This document shows, one piece after another, positions 37,308 to 46,520 of a stretch of DNA of 64,000 nt (position 1 is its first letter; each line of letters starts with the position of its first letter). The stretch spans positions 930,001-994,000 of the forward strand of contig NC_014844.1 in the NCBI RefSeq assembly GCF_000176915.2. Direction: 5' to 3'. Under the pieces are notes generated by a model. It was not told the origin of the DNA, ran no database searches, and saw nothing but the letters and a program-made list of their open reading frames with translations. The translations under genes and the position numbers were made by a program. Source of the DNA: Pseudodesulfovibrio aespoeensis Aspo-2 (GTDB taxonomy: Bacteria > Desulfobacterota > Desulfovibrionia > Desulfovibrionales > Desulfovibrionaceae).

Positions 37308-38759
37308 TCACTGCGGCCCTTTTTCGCGCTCGTCAATGGCGGCGAGCAGGGTCTTGAGCTCTTCTTTCTGGGCGTCGGTCTGGGCCTCGGGCTGGACGCT
37401 GGCCGAGGCCTGTCCGTAGTGGTAGCGCGCCTTGCGCAGGTTGTTGGAATAGAGCGCGGCGTAGCCGAGGTTGAGGTTGCCGCCAAAGGTGTCCCCGGAT
37501 TCGCCCAGGATCATGCCCAGGTGCTCGTAGACCTCGGAATCCTCGGGCACGAGGGTGAGCACCTTGTTCATGTTGGCTGCGGCCTGGCCATACTCCTTGG
37601 CCTCGGCCTGGAGCCGGGCCATGTAGAACAGGGCCAGGGCGTCGCGCGGGTTCTTGATGACCGCCTTTTGCAGGTATCGGATCGACTTGTCGTGCTCGCC
37701 GGTCTTGAAATAGAAAATGCCCGCTTCCCTGGCGATGATCGGGTCCTCGCCATCCTGTTGCAGGGCCTGCTCGAACGAGGCCCTGGCCTTGTCGCGGTCC
37801 TTGAGCCGCTCCTGCACGATGCCGCGTCCCACGTAATCCTCAGGGGTGTAGTCCCGGATGTTCTTGTTGTTCCAGTAGGCCAGGGCTGTGGTGGCGGGCG
37901 ACATCTTGGCGCGCACGAGCATCTGCACCTTGTGCAGCATGGTGTTGTCGTCCTTGCGCTCCGAAAAGGCCTCGGGCATCCGCTTGATGCGGTCGTTGAG
38001 GTAGGTGATGCGCTCGGACAGGCCGGGGTGGGTCGAGAGGTAGGTGGGCATCTGCGAGCCGGAGTCGAACCAGCGGTTCTTGAGCATGATCTCGAAGGTG
38101 TCCGGCATCCCCTTGGGGTTGAATCCCGCCTTGACCATGGAGTTGAGGCCCACCTGATCGGCCTCGCGCTCGTCCTCCTGGGAGTAGTTGAGCATGGCTG
38201 CCACAGCCGCGCCCTGGGAGCCGACCATCAGCGCCTGGCCCACCTTGGCCGCCGAGTTGTTGCCTGCCACGCCGAGGAATACTCCGGCCAGCAGTCCGGC
38301 CATGGAGAGCAGGGCCACCTTGCCCTGTTTCTCAATACGGCTGGCCACGTGCCGTTGCGAGACGTGCGCGAGTTCGTGGGCGATGACGCCGACCAGCTGC
38401 GACTCGGAGGTCACATCCTGGATCAGGCCGGTGAAGATGTAGATGAACCCGCCGGGGATGGCGAAGGCGTTGAGCGCCGGGTTGGCGATGACCGCACTCC
38501 TGATGCGAAACGGCATGGGCTCCTTGGCTGCAACCACTTGCTGGACCAGCTTGTCCACGTACTCGGTGATGTAGGTGTCGCCGACCATGGGCATCTGTGC
38601 GCGGACGATCCTGTCGAAGTTCCTGCCCATCTCGTTTTCCTGGCGGATGGTCAGCTTGCCCTCGGGCAAGAGCCCGGCCCGGGCCTGGACCATGGGGGTC
38701 AGGACCAGGGCGAGGGCCGCGATGAGGGCCGGGAATATGGACAGACGGCGTCTTGGCAT
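37308..38759 (-). CDS. M48-family periplasmic metalloprotease with TPRs (BepA-like)
   Basis: A 483-residue protein. A signal peptide (MPRRRLSIFPALIAALALVL) leads the mature protein to the periplasm. The zinc site is HELAHVSQRH with a third ligand in EDEREADQVG. The C-terminal 200 residues are TPR-like helices (GQAAANMNKVLTLVPEDSEV). BepA-type proteases maintain outer-membrane protein assembly. ATG at 38759 directly precedes the signal sequence; the frame opens at 38798 with 13 more residues. Confidence 0.9.
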   Translation of the reverse strand: MPRRRLSIFPALIAALALVLTPMVQARAGLLPEGKLTIRQENEMGRNFDRIVRAQMPMVGDTYITEYVDKLVQQVVAAKEPMPFRIRSAVIANPALNAFAIPGGFIYIFTGLIQDVTSESQLVGVIAHELAHVSQRHVASRIEKQGKVALLSMAGLLAGVFLGVAGNNSAAKVGQALMVGSQGAAVAAMLNYSQEDEREADQVGLNSMVKAGFNPKGMPDTFEIMLKNRWFDSGSQMPTYLSTHPGLSERITYLNDRIKRMPEAFSERKDDNTMLHKVQMLVRAKMSPATTALAYWNNKNIRDYTPEDYVGRGIVQERLKDRDKARASFEQALQQDGEDPIIAREAGIFYFKTGEHDKSIRYLQKAVIKNPRDALALFYMARLQAEAKEYGQAAANMNKVLTLVPEDSEVYEHLGMILGESGDTFGGNLNLGYAALYSNNLRKARYHYGQASASVQPEAQTDAQKEELKTLLAAIDEREKGPQ

Positions 38760-38835
38760 GGATTCCCCGTGGTTGCTGGATGATGGCATTGTAACCATTT
38801 ATGACCCCATGGCAACCCTGTGGCCCTGGTTGCAC

Positions 38836-38870
38836 AAAAATAAGGATGCGGCCCGATGGGCCGCATCCTT
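38836..38870 (-). terminator. intrinsic terminator after rho
   Basis: A perfect 13-bp stem (38842-38854 with 38858-38870, loop GAT on the plus strand). On the minus strand it is followed by ATTTTTG. It ends the rho transcript before the M48 gene. Confidence 0.88.
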
Positions 38871-38909
38871 GGAGAGTGAGAGCGTGGGAGAACAGGCCCG
38901 CTCGCTGCG

Positions 38910-40229
38910 CTACTTGCTCATGGAGTCGAGAAACTGCTGGTTGTTCTTGGTTCCCTTCATCCTGTCGCGCAGGAATTCCATGGAGTCGATGGAGCTCATG
39001 GGGGCCAGGAGCTTGCGCAGGATCCAGACGCGGTTGAGCACGTCCTCTTCCAGAAGCAGCTCTTCCTTGCGGGTGCCGGAGCGGTTGATGTCGATGGCCG
39101 GGAAGACGCGCTTCTCCGCCAGATGGCGGTCGAGGTATATCTCCATGTTGCCGGTGCCCTTGAACTCCTCGAAGATGACTTCGTCCATGCGCGAGCCGGT
39201 GTCGATGAGGGCGGTGGCGATGATGGTCAGGCTGCCGCCCTCCTCGATGTTGCGCGCCGCGCCGAAGAACCGTTTGGGCCGTTGCAGGGCGTTGGCGTCG
39301 ATGCCGCCCGACAGGACGCGGCCCGACGACGGGGTCACGGCGTTGTAGGCGCGTCCGAGCCGGGTGATGGAGTCGAGCAGGATGACCACGTCGCGCTTGC
39401 GCTCCACCAGCCGCTTGGCCTTTTCGATAACCATCTCGGCCACCTGGACGTGGCGCGTGGGCGGCTCGTCAAAGGTGGAGCTGACCACCTCGGCCCTGAC
39501 AGTGCGCTGCATGTCCGTGACTTCCTCGGGCCGCTCGTCGATGAGCAGGACGATGAGGTCAACGTCGGGATGGTTGGCGTTGATGGAGTTGGCGATGGTC
39601 TGGAGCATGATGGTCTTGCCGGTGCGCGGCGGGGCCACCAGGATGCCGCGCTGCCCCTTGCCGATGGGGGCCAGCAGGTCGATGATGCGGGAGGCGTAGT
39701 TCTTGTCCCCATTCTCCATGGTCAGCATGGATTCCGGGTAGAGGGGGGTCAGGTTGTCGAAGAGGACGAGATTCTTGGAGTGTTCTGGCGGTTCGAAGCC
39801 GATCTCGCTGACCCGGAGCAGGGCGAAGTATCGCTCGCCCTCCTTGGGCGGCCTGATCTGGCCGGAGACCACATCGCCCTTGCGCAGGCCGAATCGGCGG
39901 ATCTGCGAGGGGGAGACGTAGATGTCGTCCGGGCCGGGCATGTAGCTGTACATCGGGGAGCGCAGGAAGCCGAATCCGTCGGGCAGGATTTCGAGAACGC
40001 CGTCGCCGAAGATCTGGCCGTTCTGGGAGGCACATTGCTGGAGCAGCTCGAAGATGAGCTCCTGCTTGCGCAGGCTGCTCGGGTTTTCGACCTCAAGCTG
40101 GACAGCAAGATCGGTCAGATCCTGCATGCTCTTGAGTTTGAGTTCCGCGAGATTCAGGCTGTCTACGCCGTTGCCGTTCTCGGAGCCATTGCCTTGGGTG
40201 GGTTCTTTGCCAGTCTTTTTTTTGGCCAT
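38910..40229 (-). CDS. rho: transcription termination factor Rho
   Basis: A 439-residue RNA-dependent hexameric ATPase. The N-terminal helical Rho-N domain follows a short Gly/Asn-rich extension (GNGSENGNG). The RNA-binding cold-shock fold has [23 protein letters not shown]. Walker A is [12 protein letters not shown], Walker B is [16 protein letters not shown], and the Q/R loops are in [24 protein letters not shown] at 40229 starts [10 protein letters not shown]. The transcript ends at a strong intrinsic terminator. Confidence 0.97.
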   Translation of the reverse strand: MAKKKTGKEPTQGNGSENGNGVDSLNLAELKLKSMQDLTDLAVQLEVENPSSLRKQELIFELLQQCASQNGQIFGDGVLEILPDGFGFLRSPMYSYMPGPDDIYVSPSQIRRFGLRKGDVVSGQIRPPKEGERYFALLRVSEIGFEPPEHSKNLVLFDNLTPLYPESMLTMENGDKNYASRIIDLLAPIGKGQRGILVAPPRTGKTIMLQTIANSINANHPDVDLIVLLIDERPEEVTDMQRTVRAEVVSSTFDEPPTRHVQVAEMVIEKAKRLVERKRDVVILLDSITRLGRAYNAVTPSSGRVLSGGIDANALQRPKRFFGAARNIEEGGSLTIIATALIDTGSRMDEVIFEEFKGTGNMEIYLDRHLAEKRVFPAIDINRSGTRKEELLLEEDVLNRVWILRKLLAPMSSIDSMEFLRDRMKGTKNNQQFLDSMSK

Positions 40230-40530
40230 GTGTGGAATTTACCGTTTGAGGGTTGATGAATGTGTCGGCATGTATATCACGCGCCTCAGCACGAGGCTTT
40301 CAAGCGGGATCGGGGGTTTCTACAAGGCTCTGGAAAGCCGCAGGTCACTTGGAAAGAAGGGAACCGATCTAGCGATGCGGTTCAAGATGGTAAGCCGGGA
40401 TTACCTCTTGTCTACGTTTGGTGGGCCGGAGCCGACCCTTCAATATAACAGTGTAGTGGGATTGTTCGATCAAGCCGCAGGTGCGGCGACAAACCCGGAT
40501 TACCCTAAACGACCCGCCTTGACAAGCCTT
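40230..40530 (-). other. rho upstream leader, no gene seen
   Basis: 301 bp between carD and rho. No supported frame. A TATATT at 40447-40442 on the minus strand could be a -10, which would give a leader of about 200 nt; long leaders are common for rho, which is autogenously regulated in other bacteria. The placement is tentative. Confidence 0.35.
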
Positions 40531-41046
40531 CTAGTCTTTTTCTTCCTGGGCTTCGAGAATGTCGGCGAACATGGCGTTGATGTCGGCCTTGACAGCGTCC
40601 TGGGGGCGGTCCACCGAGTAGGCGAGCTCCATGGAGACCAGGCCCATGGCTTGTTCGAGCAGCCTGCGCTCGCCAAAGGAAAGTTCCTTGTCGCGGCCTA
40701 TGAGGAAGAGCTCCTTGAGCACATAGGCCACGTCGGAGAGGTCGCCGCTCTTGAGCTTCTCGGAGTATTCGCGGTAGCGGCGGTTCCAGTTCTGGCCGGT
40801 GTAGCCGGTGAATCCGGTGCGGTCTTTGAGCGATTCGAATATCTCCTGGCCCACGCGCAGGCTGCACACCGAGCGTAGGCCGACGTTCTTGGCATTGGCC
40901 ACGGGCACCATCAAGGTCACATTGTTGCTCAGGATGCGGACGATGTAGAAATCGGCCTTCACTCCGCCGATTTCCTGGGATTCGACACGCTCGACGCGCC
41001 CGACACCCTGGGAAGGATAGACGACCAGCTCGTTGACCTTGAACAC
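40531..41046 (-). CDS. carD: CarD/CdnL-family transcriptional regulator
   Basis: A 171-residue RNA-polymerase-binding factor. The N-terminal Tudor-like domain that binds the beta subunit begins MFKVNELVVYPSQGVGRVERV. The C-terminal helical DNA-interacting part has WNRRYREYSEKLKSGDLSDVAYVLKELF and SFGERRLLEQAMGLVSMELA. Such proteins stabilise open complexes, notably at rRNA promoters. RBS GGAG lies upstream. It follows pth on the same strand. Confidence 0.93.
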   Translation of the reverse strand: MFKVNELVVYPSQGVGRVERVESQEIGGVKADFYIVRILSNNVTLMVPVANAKNVGLRSVCSLRVGQEIFESLKDRTGFTGYTGQNWNRRYREYSEKLKSGDLSDVAYVLKELFLIGRDKELSFGERRLLEQAMGLVSMELAYSVDRPQDAVKADINAMFADILEAQEEKD

Positions 41047-41164
41047 TTGGGGAGAGGCTCCTTGCTACAGGCTGTTTAAGAGGCAGACGATCATCATAGC
41101 GAAAATGGGCGGAAGAGTCCATGCCTACGGCGCTTTCCTGTCGGGAGGCAGCGGGAGGGCTTCT

Positions 41165-41797
41165 TCAGGCGGGGGTGTCGGTTCCGGCCTCCGGGCTTTC
41201 CAGCGAGAAACCGTTGATATGCTGCACGGCAAAGGCCGGACCGCGTCGGTAAAAGAGGTCGAGGCCCTTGATCGCGTGGGCGAGAATGGCGGGGATGTGG
41301 GCCGCGTCGGCGTCGGAAAAGGGCTCCAGCACCCAGCCTGAGATGTCCGCGTATTGGGTGGCCGGGCGGCCTATGCCGATGCGCAGCCGGTGAAAGTCCG
41401 GGGTGCCCAGGCACTCCTCGATGGATTTGAGCCCGTTGTGGCCGTTGTTGCCGCCGCCCTGCTTCAGCTTGATGCGGCCCACCGACAGGTCCAGTTCGTC
41501 ATGCACGACCATGACCGCGTCGGGCGTGATTCCGTGGCGGCCACAGATCCGGGCCACGGCCTTGCCGCTTAAGTTCATGTAGGTCTGCGGCTTGGCTAGC
41601 AGCCGAAAGGCCCCGCCGAACTTGACCTGCCACAGCTCGTAGTCGCCCGATTCCTCCAGTCGCTCAAGGTGCATGCTCTTGCGCCCTGCGCCCGTGGCCA
41701 GGAGGGAACCGACGAGCATGAACCCGATGTTGTGTCGGGTCTTCTCGTATTTGGGGCCGGGGTTGCCCAGGCCGACTATGACGCTCTTGTAGTCCAT
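41165..41797 (-). CDS. pth: peptidyl-tRNA hydrolase
   Basis: A 210-residue enzyme that recycles peptidyl-tRNA. Catalytic His is in GLGNPGPKYEKTRHNIGF, the conserved Asn and Asp are in KPQTYMNLSG and VVHDELDL, and the substrate site is in GGGNNGHNGLKSI. Length is normal, with a short Pro/Glu tail. It follows the L25 gene, a common pairing. Confidence 0.96.
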   Translation of the reverse strand: MDYKSVIVGLGNPGPKYEKTRHNIGFMLVGSLLATGAGRKSMHLERLEESGDYELWQVKFGGAFRLLAKPQTYMNLSGKAVARICGRHGITPDAVMVVHDELDLSVGRIKLKQGGGNNGHNGLKSIEECLGTPDFHRLRIGIGRPATQYADISGWVLEPFSDADAAHIPAILAHAIKGLDLFYRRGPAFAVQHINGFSLESPEAGTDTPA

Positions 41798-41875
41798 GGG
41801 GATCGTGTCCGTGCGGGTGCTGCGTTGGGTGTCGCGGGGAACTGACGGAGCATAGCATTGCGGCCTGCCAGAGGC

Positions 41876-41910
41876 AAAAAAAACCGGGGCGCGCGGCAGG
41901 CGCGCCCCGG
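41876..41910 (-). terminator. intrinsic terminator after rplY
   Basis: A perfect 11-bp GC-rich stem (41884-41894 with 41900-41910) followed on the minus strand by T8. It ends the prs-rplY transcript before pth. Confidence 0.9.
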
Positions 41911-41934
41911 GAGATCTTATCCTGTGGCCGGTGC

Positions 41935-42534
41935 CTACTCTTCGGTCCCTTCGGCTTTCTCTTCGTCTTCCTGCTCGCCTGCGATGTGCAGCACGGCGTA
42001 GTTTTCGTCAAAGACCGGGGTGACGCCCTCGGGGAAGGCGATGCTCTCAATGTACACCGAGTCGAGGATGTCGAGGTCGGTGATGTCGATGACGATGGAC
42101 TCGGGAATGGTCATGGGCTTGCAGATGACCTCGATGGTGTCGCGGAACTGCTGCAGGCGGCCGCCGAGCTTGACGCCCTTGGAGGTGCCCACCAGTTCGT
42201 AGTGGACCGCGACCTTGATGTCCTTGGTCAGGTCAACGCCGAAGAAGTCCACATGCTCGGGCATGCCGGTGACCGGCTCGTTGCGCACGCGCCACAGCAG
42301 GGCGGGCATGGTCTCGGTCTTGCCCTCGCGCTCCAGCACCAGCTCGAAAACCTTGGCGTTGCCCACCTTGGCGTAGGCCTTTTGCAGGGGAACAAGCTTG
42401 ACCTGGACGGCGATGTTGGCGCCCTTCTGGTCGTAGTAGATGCCGGGGACCATTTCCTTGAGCCGAAGCCGACGGTTGTGACCCTTGCCGGTCTTGGTGC
42501 GTTCCTGCACGTTGAGTTGCAGCAGTTCTGCCAT
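41935..42534 (-). CDS. rplY: 50S ribosomal protein L25, general stress type (CTC)
   Basis: A 199-residue long-form L25. The N-terminal 5S-rRNA-binding domain starts MAELLQLNVQERTKTGKGHNR and contains MVPGIYYDQKGANIAVQV. The C-terminal CTC domain has PEHVDFFGVDL and ends in an acidic tail (GEQEDEEKAEGTEE). ATG at 42534 follows AAAAGGAG; the frame opens 36 nt earlier. It is downstream of prs. Confidence 0.95.
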   Translation of the reverse strand: MAELLQLNVQERTKTGKGHNRRLRLKEMVPGIYYDQKGANIAVQVKLVPLQKAYAKVGNAKVFELVLEREGKTETMPALLWRVRNEPVTGMPEHVDFFGVDLTKDIKVAVHYELVGTSKGVKLGGRLQQFRDTIEVICKPMTIPESIVIDITDLDILDSVYIESIAFPEGVTPVFDENYAVLHIAGEQEDEEKAEGTEE

Positions 42535-42645
42535 GAGTGTTGCTCCTTTTACGCCCTGGCCGTCAACCATTGACGGACGCTCGCGCTTTAAATGGTTCTC
42601 TGCCGGGTGGTGCCACGGCGGCGGCCAGCCCGGTCCATCGGGTAT

Positions 42646-43584
42646 CTAGATGAACAGCACGCTCACCGACGATTCGGTGTGCACGTTGTTGATGGCTTTG
42701 GCCAGCAGGGAGGCCACGGACCGCTGCTTGATCTTTTTGCAGCAGCACTTGTCCTCGCTCAGGGGGATGGTGTCGGTGACGACCACCTCGGAAAAGGCCG
42801 ACTCCTCCAGCCGCTGGATGGCCGGTCCGGAGAGCACCGGGTGTGTGGCGCAGGCCATGACACTCCTGGCGCCGTTGTCCATGAGCACGTTGGCCGCAGC
42901 ACACATGGTGCCTGCTGTGTCGATCATGTCGTCGATGACCACGGCCACCTTGTCCTTGACATCGCCGATGATGTGCATGGCCTTGGCCTGGTTGGGCGTT
43001 TCGCGCCGCTTGTCGACGATGGCCAGGGACGCGCCCAGCCGCTTGGCGTAGGAGCGGGCGCGTTCCACGCCGCCCGCGTCCGGGGAGATGATGACAAAGT
43101 CGTCCTCGCGGTCGCGCAGGTGCTCGATGAGCACCGGGGCGGCAAAGAGGTTGTCCACCGGGCAGTTGAAAAAGCCCTGGATCTGCCCGGCGTGCAGGTC
43201 GCAGGTGACCAGCCGCTGCATGCCGGCTGCCGAGAGCATGTCGGCCACGAGCTTGGCCGAGATGGGCGCGCGCGGCACCACCTTGCGGTCCTGCCGGGCG
43301 TAGCCGAAATAGGGGACCACCGCAGTGACGCGCGAGGCACTGGCGCGCTTGAGGGCGTCGAGCATCAGGCACAGTTCCATGAGGTGGAAGTTGACCGGCG
43401 AGCAGGTGGGCTGGATCACGAACACGTCGTCGCCGCGTACGTTCTCGCCGATCTCGATGCGGATTTCGCCATCGGAGAAACGCTCGCGCAGGACGGGAGA
43501 GGGCTTGGTGCCCAGGTGCTCGCAGATGGCCTCGGCCAGGCGCGGGCTAGCGGAACCGCTGATGATTTTGAGCTCACCGTGCAT
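42646..43584 (-). CDS. prs: ribose-phosphate pyrophosphokinase
   Basis: A 312-residue PRPP synthase supplying nucleotide, His and Trp synthesis. Typical motifs are [11 protein letters not shown], the Mg-site [12 protein letters not shown], and the PRPP loop [13 protein letters not shown]. The flexible loop is in [14 protein letters not shown]. Two ATGs lie 6 nt apart; 43584 is chosen because AGGGG touches the earlier one. The pentuple CCCKK run near residue 285 is unusual but in a variable loop. Confidence 0.96.
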   Translation of the reverse strand: MHGELKIISGSASPRLAEAICEHLGTKPSPVLRERFSDGEIRIEIGENVRGDDVFVIQPTCSPVNFHLMELCLMLDALKRASASRVTAVVPYFGYARQDRKVVPRAPISAKLVADMLSAAGMQRLVTCDLHAGQIQGFFNCPVDNLFAAPVLIEHLRDREDDFVIISPDAGGVERARSYAKRLGASLAIVDKRRETPNQAKAMHIIGDVKDKVAVVIDDMIDTAGTMCAAANVLMDNGARSVMACATHPVLSGPAIQRLEESAFSEVVVTDTIPLSEDKCCCKKIKQRSVASLLAKAINNVHTESSVSVLFI

Positions 43585-43611
43585 TGTCATCCCCTGATTT
43601 TGATGGCTGAA

Positions 43612-43687
43612 TGGCTGGGGCGGAAGGACTCGAACCCTCGAATGTCAGGACCAAAACCTGATGCCTTACCAACTTGGCGACGCCCCA
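43612..43687 (-). tRNA. tRNA-Gln (TTG)
   Basis: The minus-strand cloverleaf has acceptor TGGGGCG paired with CGCCCCA, anticodon loop TTTTGGT giving anticodon TTG, T-arm GAGGGTTCGAGTCCTTC, discriminator G and encoded CCA. It sits between ispE and prs and may be processed from their transcript. Confidence 0.97.
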
Positions 43688-43696
43688 GCATGGAAA

Positions 43697-44569
43697 TCAC
43701 AGCGTCTGCAAATGGACGCTCACGCCTTCCCGTTCAAGAGCCCGCGCGGCGGACACGCCAACGCCCCTGTCGCGGAACAGGCCGAACAGGCTGGCTCCCG
43801 AGCCGCTCATGGCGGCAGCCGAGGCCCGGTCGCGGATGAGTTTTTCCTTGATTTCACGAAGCCTTGGGTGCGCTTGGAAAACCACAGGCTCAAAGTCGTT
43901 GACTATGGGCAGGGGCGAAACGGGAGATGCGTTCTTAGTATTCAATGCCGAGGTTGTCAAGAATTCTCGCGGTTCGAGCCGGGCGGCGGTGTCAAAGGCC
44001 CGGAAGGCCCAGGCCGTGTCCACATGGATGTCCGGGCAGGCCAGGACCAGGGTCAGGCCGGACAGGTTCACCGGGGCCGGGGTCAGCCGTTCGCCGATGC
44101 CCTCGGCCATGGCCGGGCCGTCCATGAGGAAAAATGGCACGTCCGCGCCGAGCCGTGCGGCCATTGCGTTCAGCCGGTCCGGGGCGAGGGCGCGGTCTGC
44201 GGCCAGGGACTGGAGGTGGCGGAGCATGGCCGCCGCGTCCGAGCTGCCGCCGCCAAGGCCGCCGCCCATGGGGATGCGCTTGGTCAGGGTGACGAACAGG
44301 CCGGGCTGGAATCCCGTGGCCTCGCCGTAGGCCTTCCACGCCCGGTAGACGAGGTTGGACGGGCCTTCCAGGGCCGGGTTGTCCGGGCAGCGTAAATAGA
44401 AATCGCCGTCCGGGCCGGGCTCCACCGCCAGGGTGTCGCACAGGGTGCTCACGGGGTGGAAGAGGGTGCGCAGCTCGTGATAGCCGTCCTGGCGCAGGCC
44501 GAGGATGCGCAGGTGCAGATTGATCTTGGCCGGGGCCATGAGGGTGGCGGTTTTGGTGGGCATGGGCAA
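43697..44569 (-). CDS. ispE: 4-diphosphocytidyl-2-C-methyl-D-erythritol kinase
   Basis: A 290-residue GHMP kinase of the non-mevalonate isoprenoid pathway. The N-terminus has APAKINLHLRILGLRQDGYHEL, the ATP loop is PMGGGLGGGSSDAAAML, and the third motif is MSGSGASLFGLF. The start is ambiguous: TTG at 44569 lies 11 nt from AAGGAG, ATG at 44563 lies 17 nt from it. The AAGGAG is inside the hairpin at 44575-44598, so that hairpin could hide the ribosome site. Confidence 0.94.
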   Translation of the reverse strand: MPMPTKTATLMAPAKINLHLRILGLRQDGYHELRTLFHPVSTLCDTLAVEPGPDGDFYLRCPDNPALEGPSNLVYRAWKAYGEATGFQPGLFVTLTKRIPMGGGLGGGSSDAAAMLRHLQSLAADRALAPDRLNAMAARLGADVPFFLMDGPAMAEGIGERLTPAPVNLSGLTLVLACPDIHVDTAWAFRAFDTAARLEPREFLTTSALNTKNASPVSPLPIVNDFEPVVFQAHPRLREIKEKLIRDRASAAAMSGSGASLFGLFRDRGVGVSAARALEREGVSVHLQTL

Positions 44570-44574
44570 CTAAG

Positions 44575-44598
44575 ACGGGGCTCCTTGCGGAGCCCCGT
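44575..44598. other. hairpin between deg protease gene and ispE
   Basis: A perfect 10-bp stem (44575-44584 with 44589-44598, loop TTGC). It would follow the protease stop and also contains the AAGGAG nearest the ispE start. T-run only on the plus strand. Confidence 0.6.
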
Positions 44599-44604
44599 TT
44601 TGGA

Positions 44605-46020
44605 TTATTCCGTGTCCAGCGGCAGAGCCACGAAGAGGTTCTGGCCCTGGCGCTTGATGAGCAGCATGACCGCCCCGCGCGCCTTGTCGCGGCTGATGAC
44701 GCCTTCGAGTTCCGCCGGGGAGTTCACGTCCTGCTGGTTGGCCTGGAGGATGACGTCGCCCTGGCGCACACCCTCGTTGGCTGCCGGGGAGTCGGGCTTG
44801 ATCTCCACGACGATGAGCCCCTGGGGCTGGTCCAACCCCAGGGCGTTGGCCTCGCGCTGGCCCACCGGCTGCAGCGCCATGCCGAGCACATGGGCCTGGG
44901 CGCCGGGCTGCGGCGGCTGCATGGCGGCCATGATCTTTTCGCCGCGCTCGCCGAGGGTGACGGTCTTGGTGATCCGCTTGTTGCCGCGCCACAGGGTCAG
45001 CCGGGCCTTGTCGCCGGGCTTGAGTCCCGCGATGCGGGCCAGGAGCTCCTTGCTGTCGTTGACGGGATTGCCGTCGACCTCAAGCACCACGTCGCCCTGC
45101 CTGATTCCGGCCTTGTCCGCCGGGTGTCCCTGGCCCACCGAGGAGATGAGCGCGCCCTTGGCCTCGGGCAGCCCCAGGGCCTTGGCCTGGTTCTCGTCCA
45201 GGCTCTGGATGGTCACGCCGATCCAGCCGCGCTTGACAGCCTTGCCTTCCTTGAGCTGGGCGATGATCTTCTCGGCCTGGGTGCTGGGGATGGCGAAGCC
45301 GATGTTGTCGGCAGCGGCGTTGATGGCGGTGTTGATGCCCACCACCTCGCCGCGCATGTTCAGCAGCGGCCCGCCCGAGTTGCCGGGATTGATGCTGGCG
45401 TCGGTCTGGAGAAAGTTGTCGAACGGCCCGGCCCCGATGATGCGGTGCTTGGCCGAGATGATGCCCGCGGTGACCGTGTTGTCGAGGCCAAAGGGGTTGC
45501 CGATGGCCAGCACCCACTCGCCCACCTGGAGCGCGTCCGAGTCGCCGAAGGCGAGCACCGGCAGTGTCCGGTCAGTGTCGATTTTGATGACCGCCAGATC
45601 GGTCTCCTTGTCGCGGCCCACGACCTTGGCCACATATTCCTTGGCATCGTCCTGAAACCGGACCGTGACCTTGTCCGCGTCTTCGATGACGTGGTTGTTG
45701 GTGACGATCAGCCCGTTGGCGGAGATGACGAACCCGGAGCCCTGGCCCATCTGCTTGCGCGGCTGGCCCGGCTGCTGGCCGAAGAACTGGTCGAAGCGGT
45801 CGAAGAACTCCCGGAAGGGATGCCCCTCGGGCACCTGCTGGCGGAACTGCTGCCCGCCCGGCGCGGCCTGGGTGGTTTTTTCGGTTGAGATGAAGACCAC
45901 GGACTTGCCGCCCCTGGCGGCCAGCTCCGTGAAGACGGGCAGCCCGTTGGCGCGCGCCATGAGCGGCAGCGCCAGGACCAGTCCCGTCACGATGATGATT
46001 TTGGCGAGGTGCCGATGCAT
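44605..46020 (-). CDS. periplasmic serine protease Do (DegP/DegQ type)
   Basis: A 471-residue HtrA protease. A signal peptide (IIIVTGLVLALPLMARA) is followed by the trypsin-like domain with triad His in TNNHVIEDA, Asp in ETDLAVIKID and Ser in INPGNSGGPLLNM. Two PDZ domains follow (about 275-365 and 375-465; RGWIGVTIQSLDE and LGMALQPVG). ATG at 46020 has AGGAGG upstream; the frame opens at 46125. It degrades or refolds damaged envelope proteins. Confidence 0.95.
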   Translation of the reverse strand: MHRHLAKIIIVTGLVLALPLMARANGLPVFTELAARGGKSVVFISTEKTTQAAPGGQQFRQQVPEGHPFREFFDRFDQFFGQQPGQPRKQMGQGSGFVISANGLIVTNNHVIEDADKVTVRFQDDAKEYVAKVVGRDKETDLAVIKIDTDRTLPVLAFGDSDALQVGEWVLAIGNPFGLDNTVTAGIISAKHRIIGAGPFDNFLQTDASINPGNSGGPLLNMRGEVVGINTAINAAADNIGFAIPSTQAEKIIAQLKEGKAVKRGWIGVTIQSLDENQAKALGLPEAKGALISSVGQGHPADKAGIRQGDVVLEVDGNPVNDSKELLARIAGLKPGDKARLTLWRGNKRITKTVTLGERGEKIMAAMQPPQPGAQAHVLGMALQPVGQREANALGLDQPQGLIVVEIKPDSPAANEGVRQGDVILQANQQDVNSPAELEGVISRDKARGAVMLLIKRQGQNLFVALPLDTE

Positions 46021-46214
46021 AGAGCCTCCTGGGTGATGCGGAAAACAGGACGGCGGAAACCTTCCGCGTCTTGCCACTATAGGGCCTTTTTTGCACTTGT
46101 AAAGGGTGTGAACCCCTTTGCACACCTCTCCTGGCCCTGCGCCCCTACCCGTGATGAAACGCTTGCCTTTTGCCCCCCTGTCGGCTAGGTACTTACCCCG
46201 GCATCATTGCCAGT

Positions 46215-46291
46215 GGCCCCGTAGCTCAGTAGGATAGAGCACCAGATTCCTAATCTGGGTGTCGCAAGTTCGAATCTTGCCGGGGTCACCA
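46215..46291 (+). tRNA. tRNA-Arg (CCT)
   Basis: The cloverleaf has acceptor GGCCCCG paired with CGGGGTC, D-arm AGCTCAGTAGGATAGAGC, anticodon stem-loop CCAGA TTCCTAA TCTGG (anticodon CCT), T-arm GCAAGTTCGAATCTTGC, discriminator A and encoded CCA. Confidence 0.97.
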
Positions 46292-46308
46292 TTTTTTTCC
46301 AAAAGCGC

Positions 46309-46340
46309 AGGCCAGCCTTGTCATGGGGCTGGCCTTTTTT
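46309..46340 (+). terminator. intrinsic terminator after tRNA-Arg
   Basis: A perfect 9-bp stem (46309-46317 with 46327-46335) followed by T6. Confidence 0.88.
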
Positions 46341-46520
46341 GTCTTCGTCAGTTTCGCTCCCTTCTTGTTGATCCTGTCCCGCATGTCGTGAATGAGAGAC
46401 GATTCATTCGGCCACCCATTGGCGACGGCCTGGTTTTGGGGTATGGCTGATGTGCCCCCCTGTCGGCGTGGCGGGTCTCGGGCAACACCATGGCATGCTG
46501 GAGCGAAGAGGGAGGCACTC

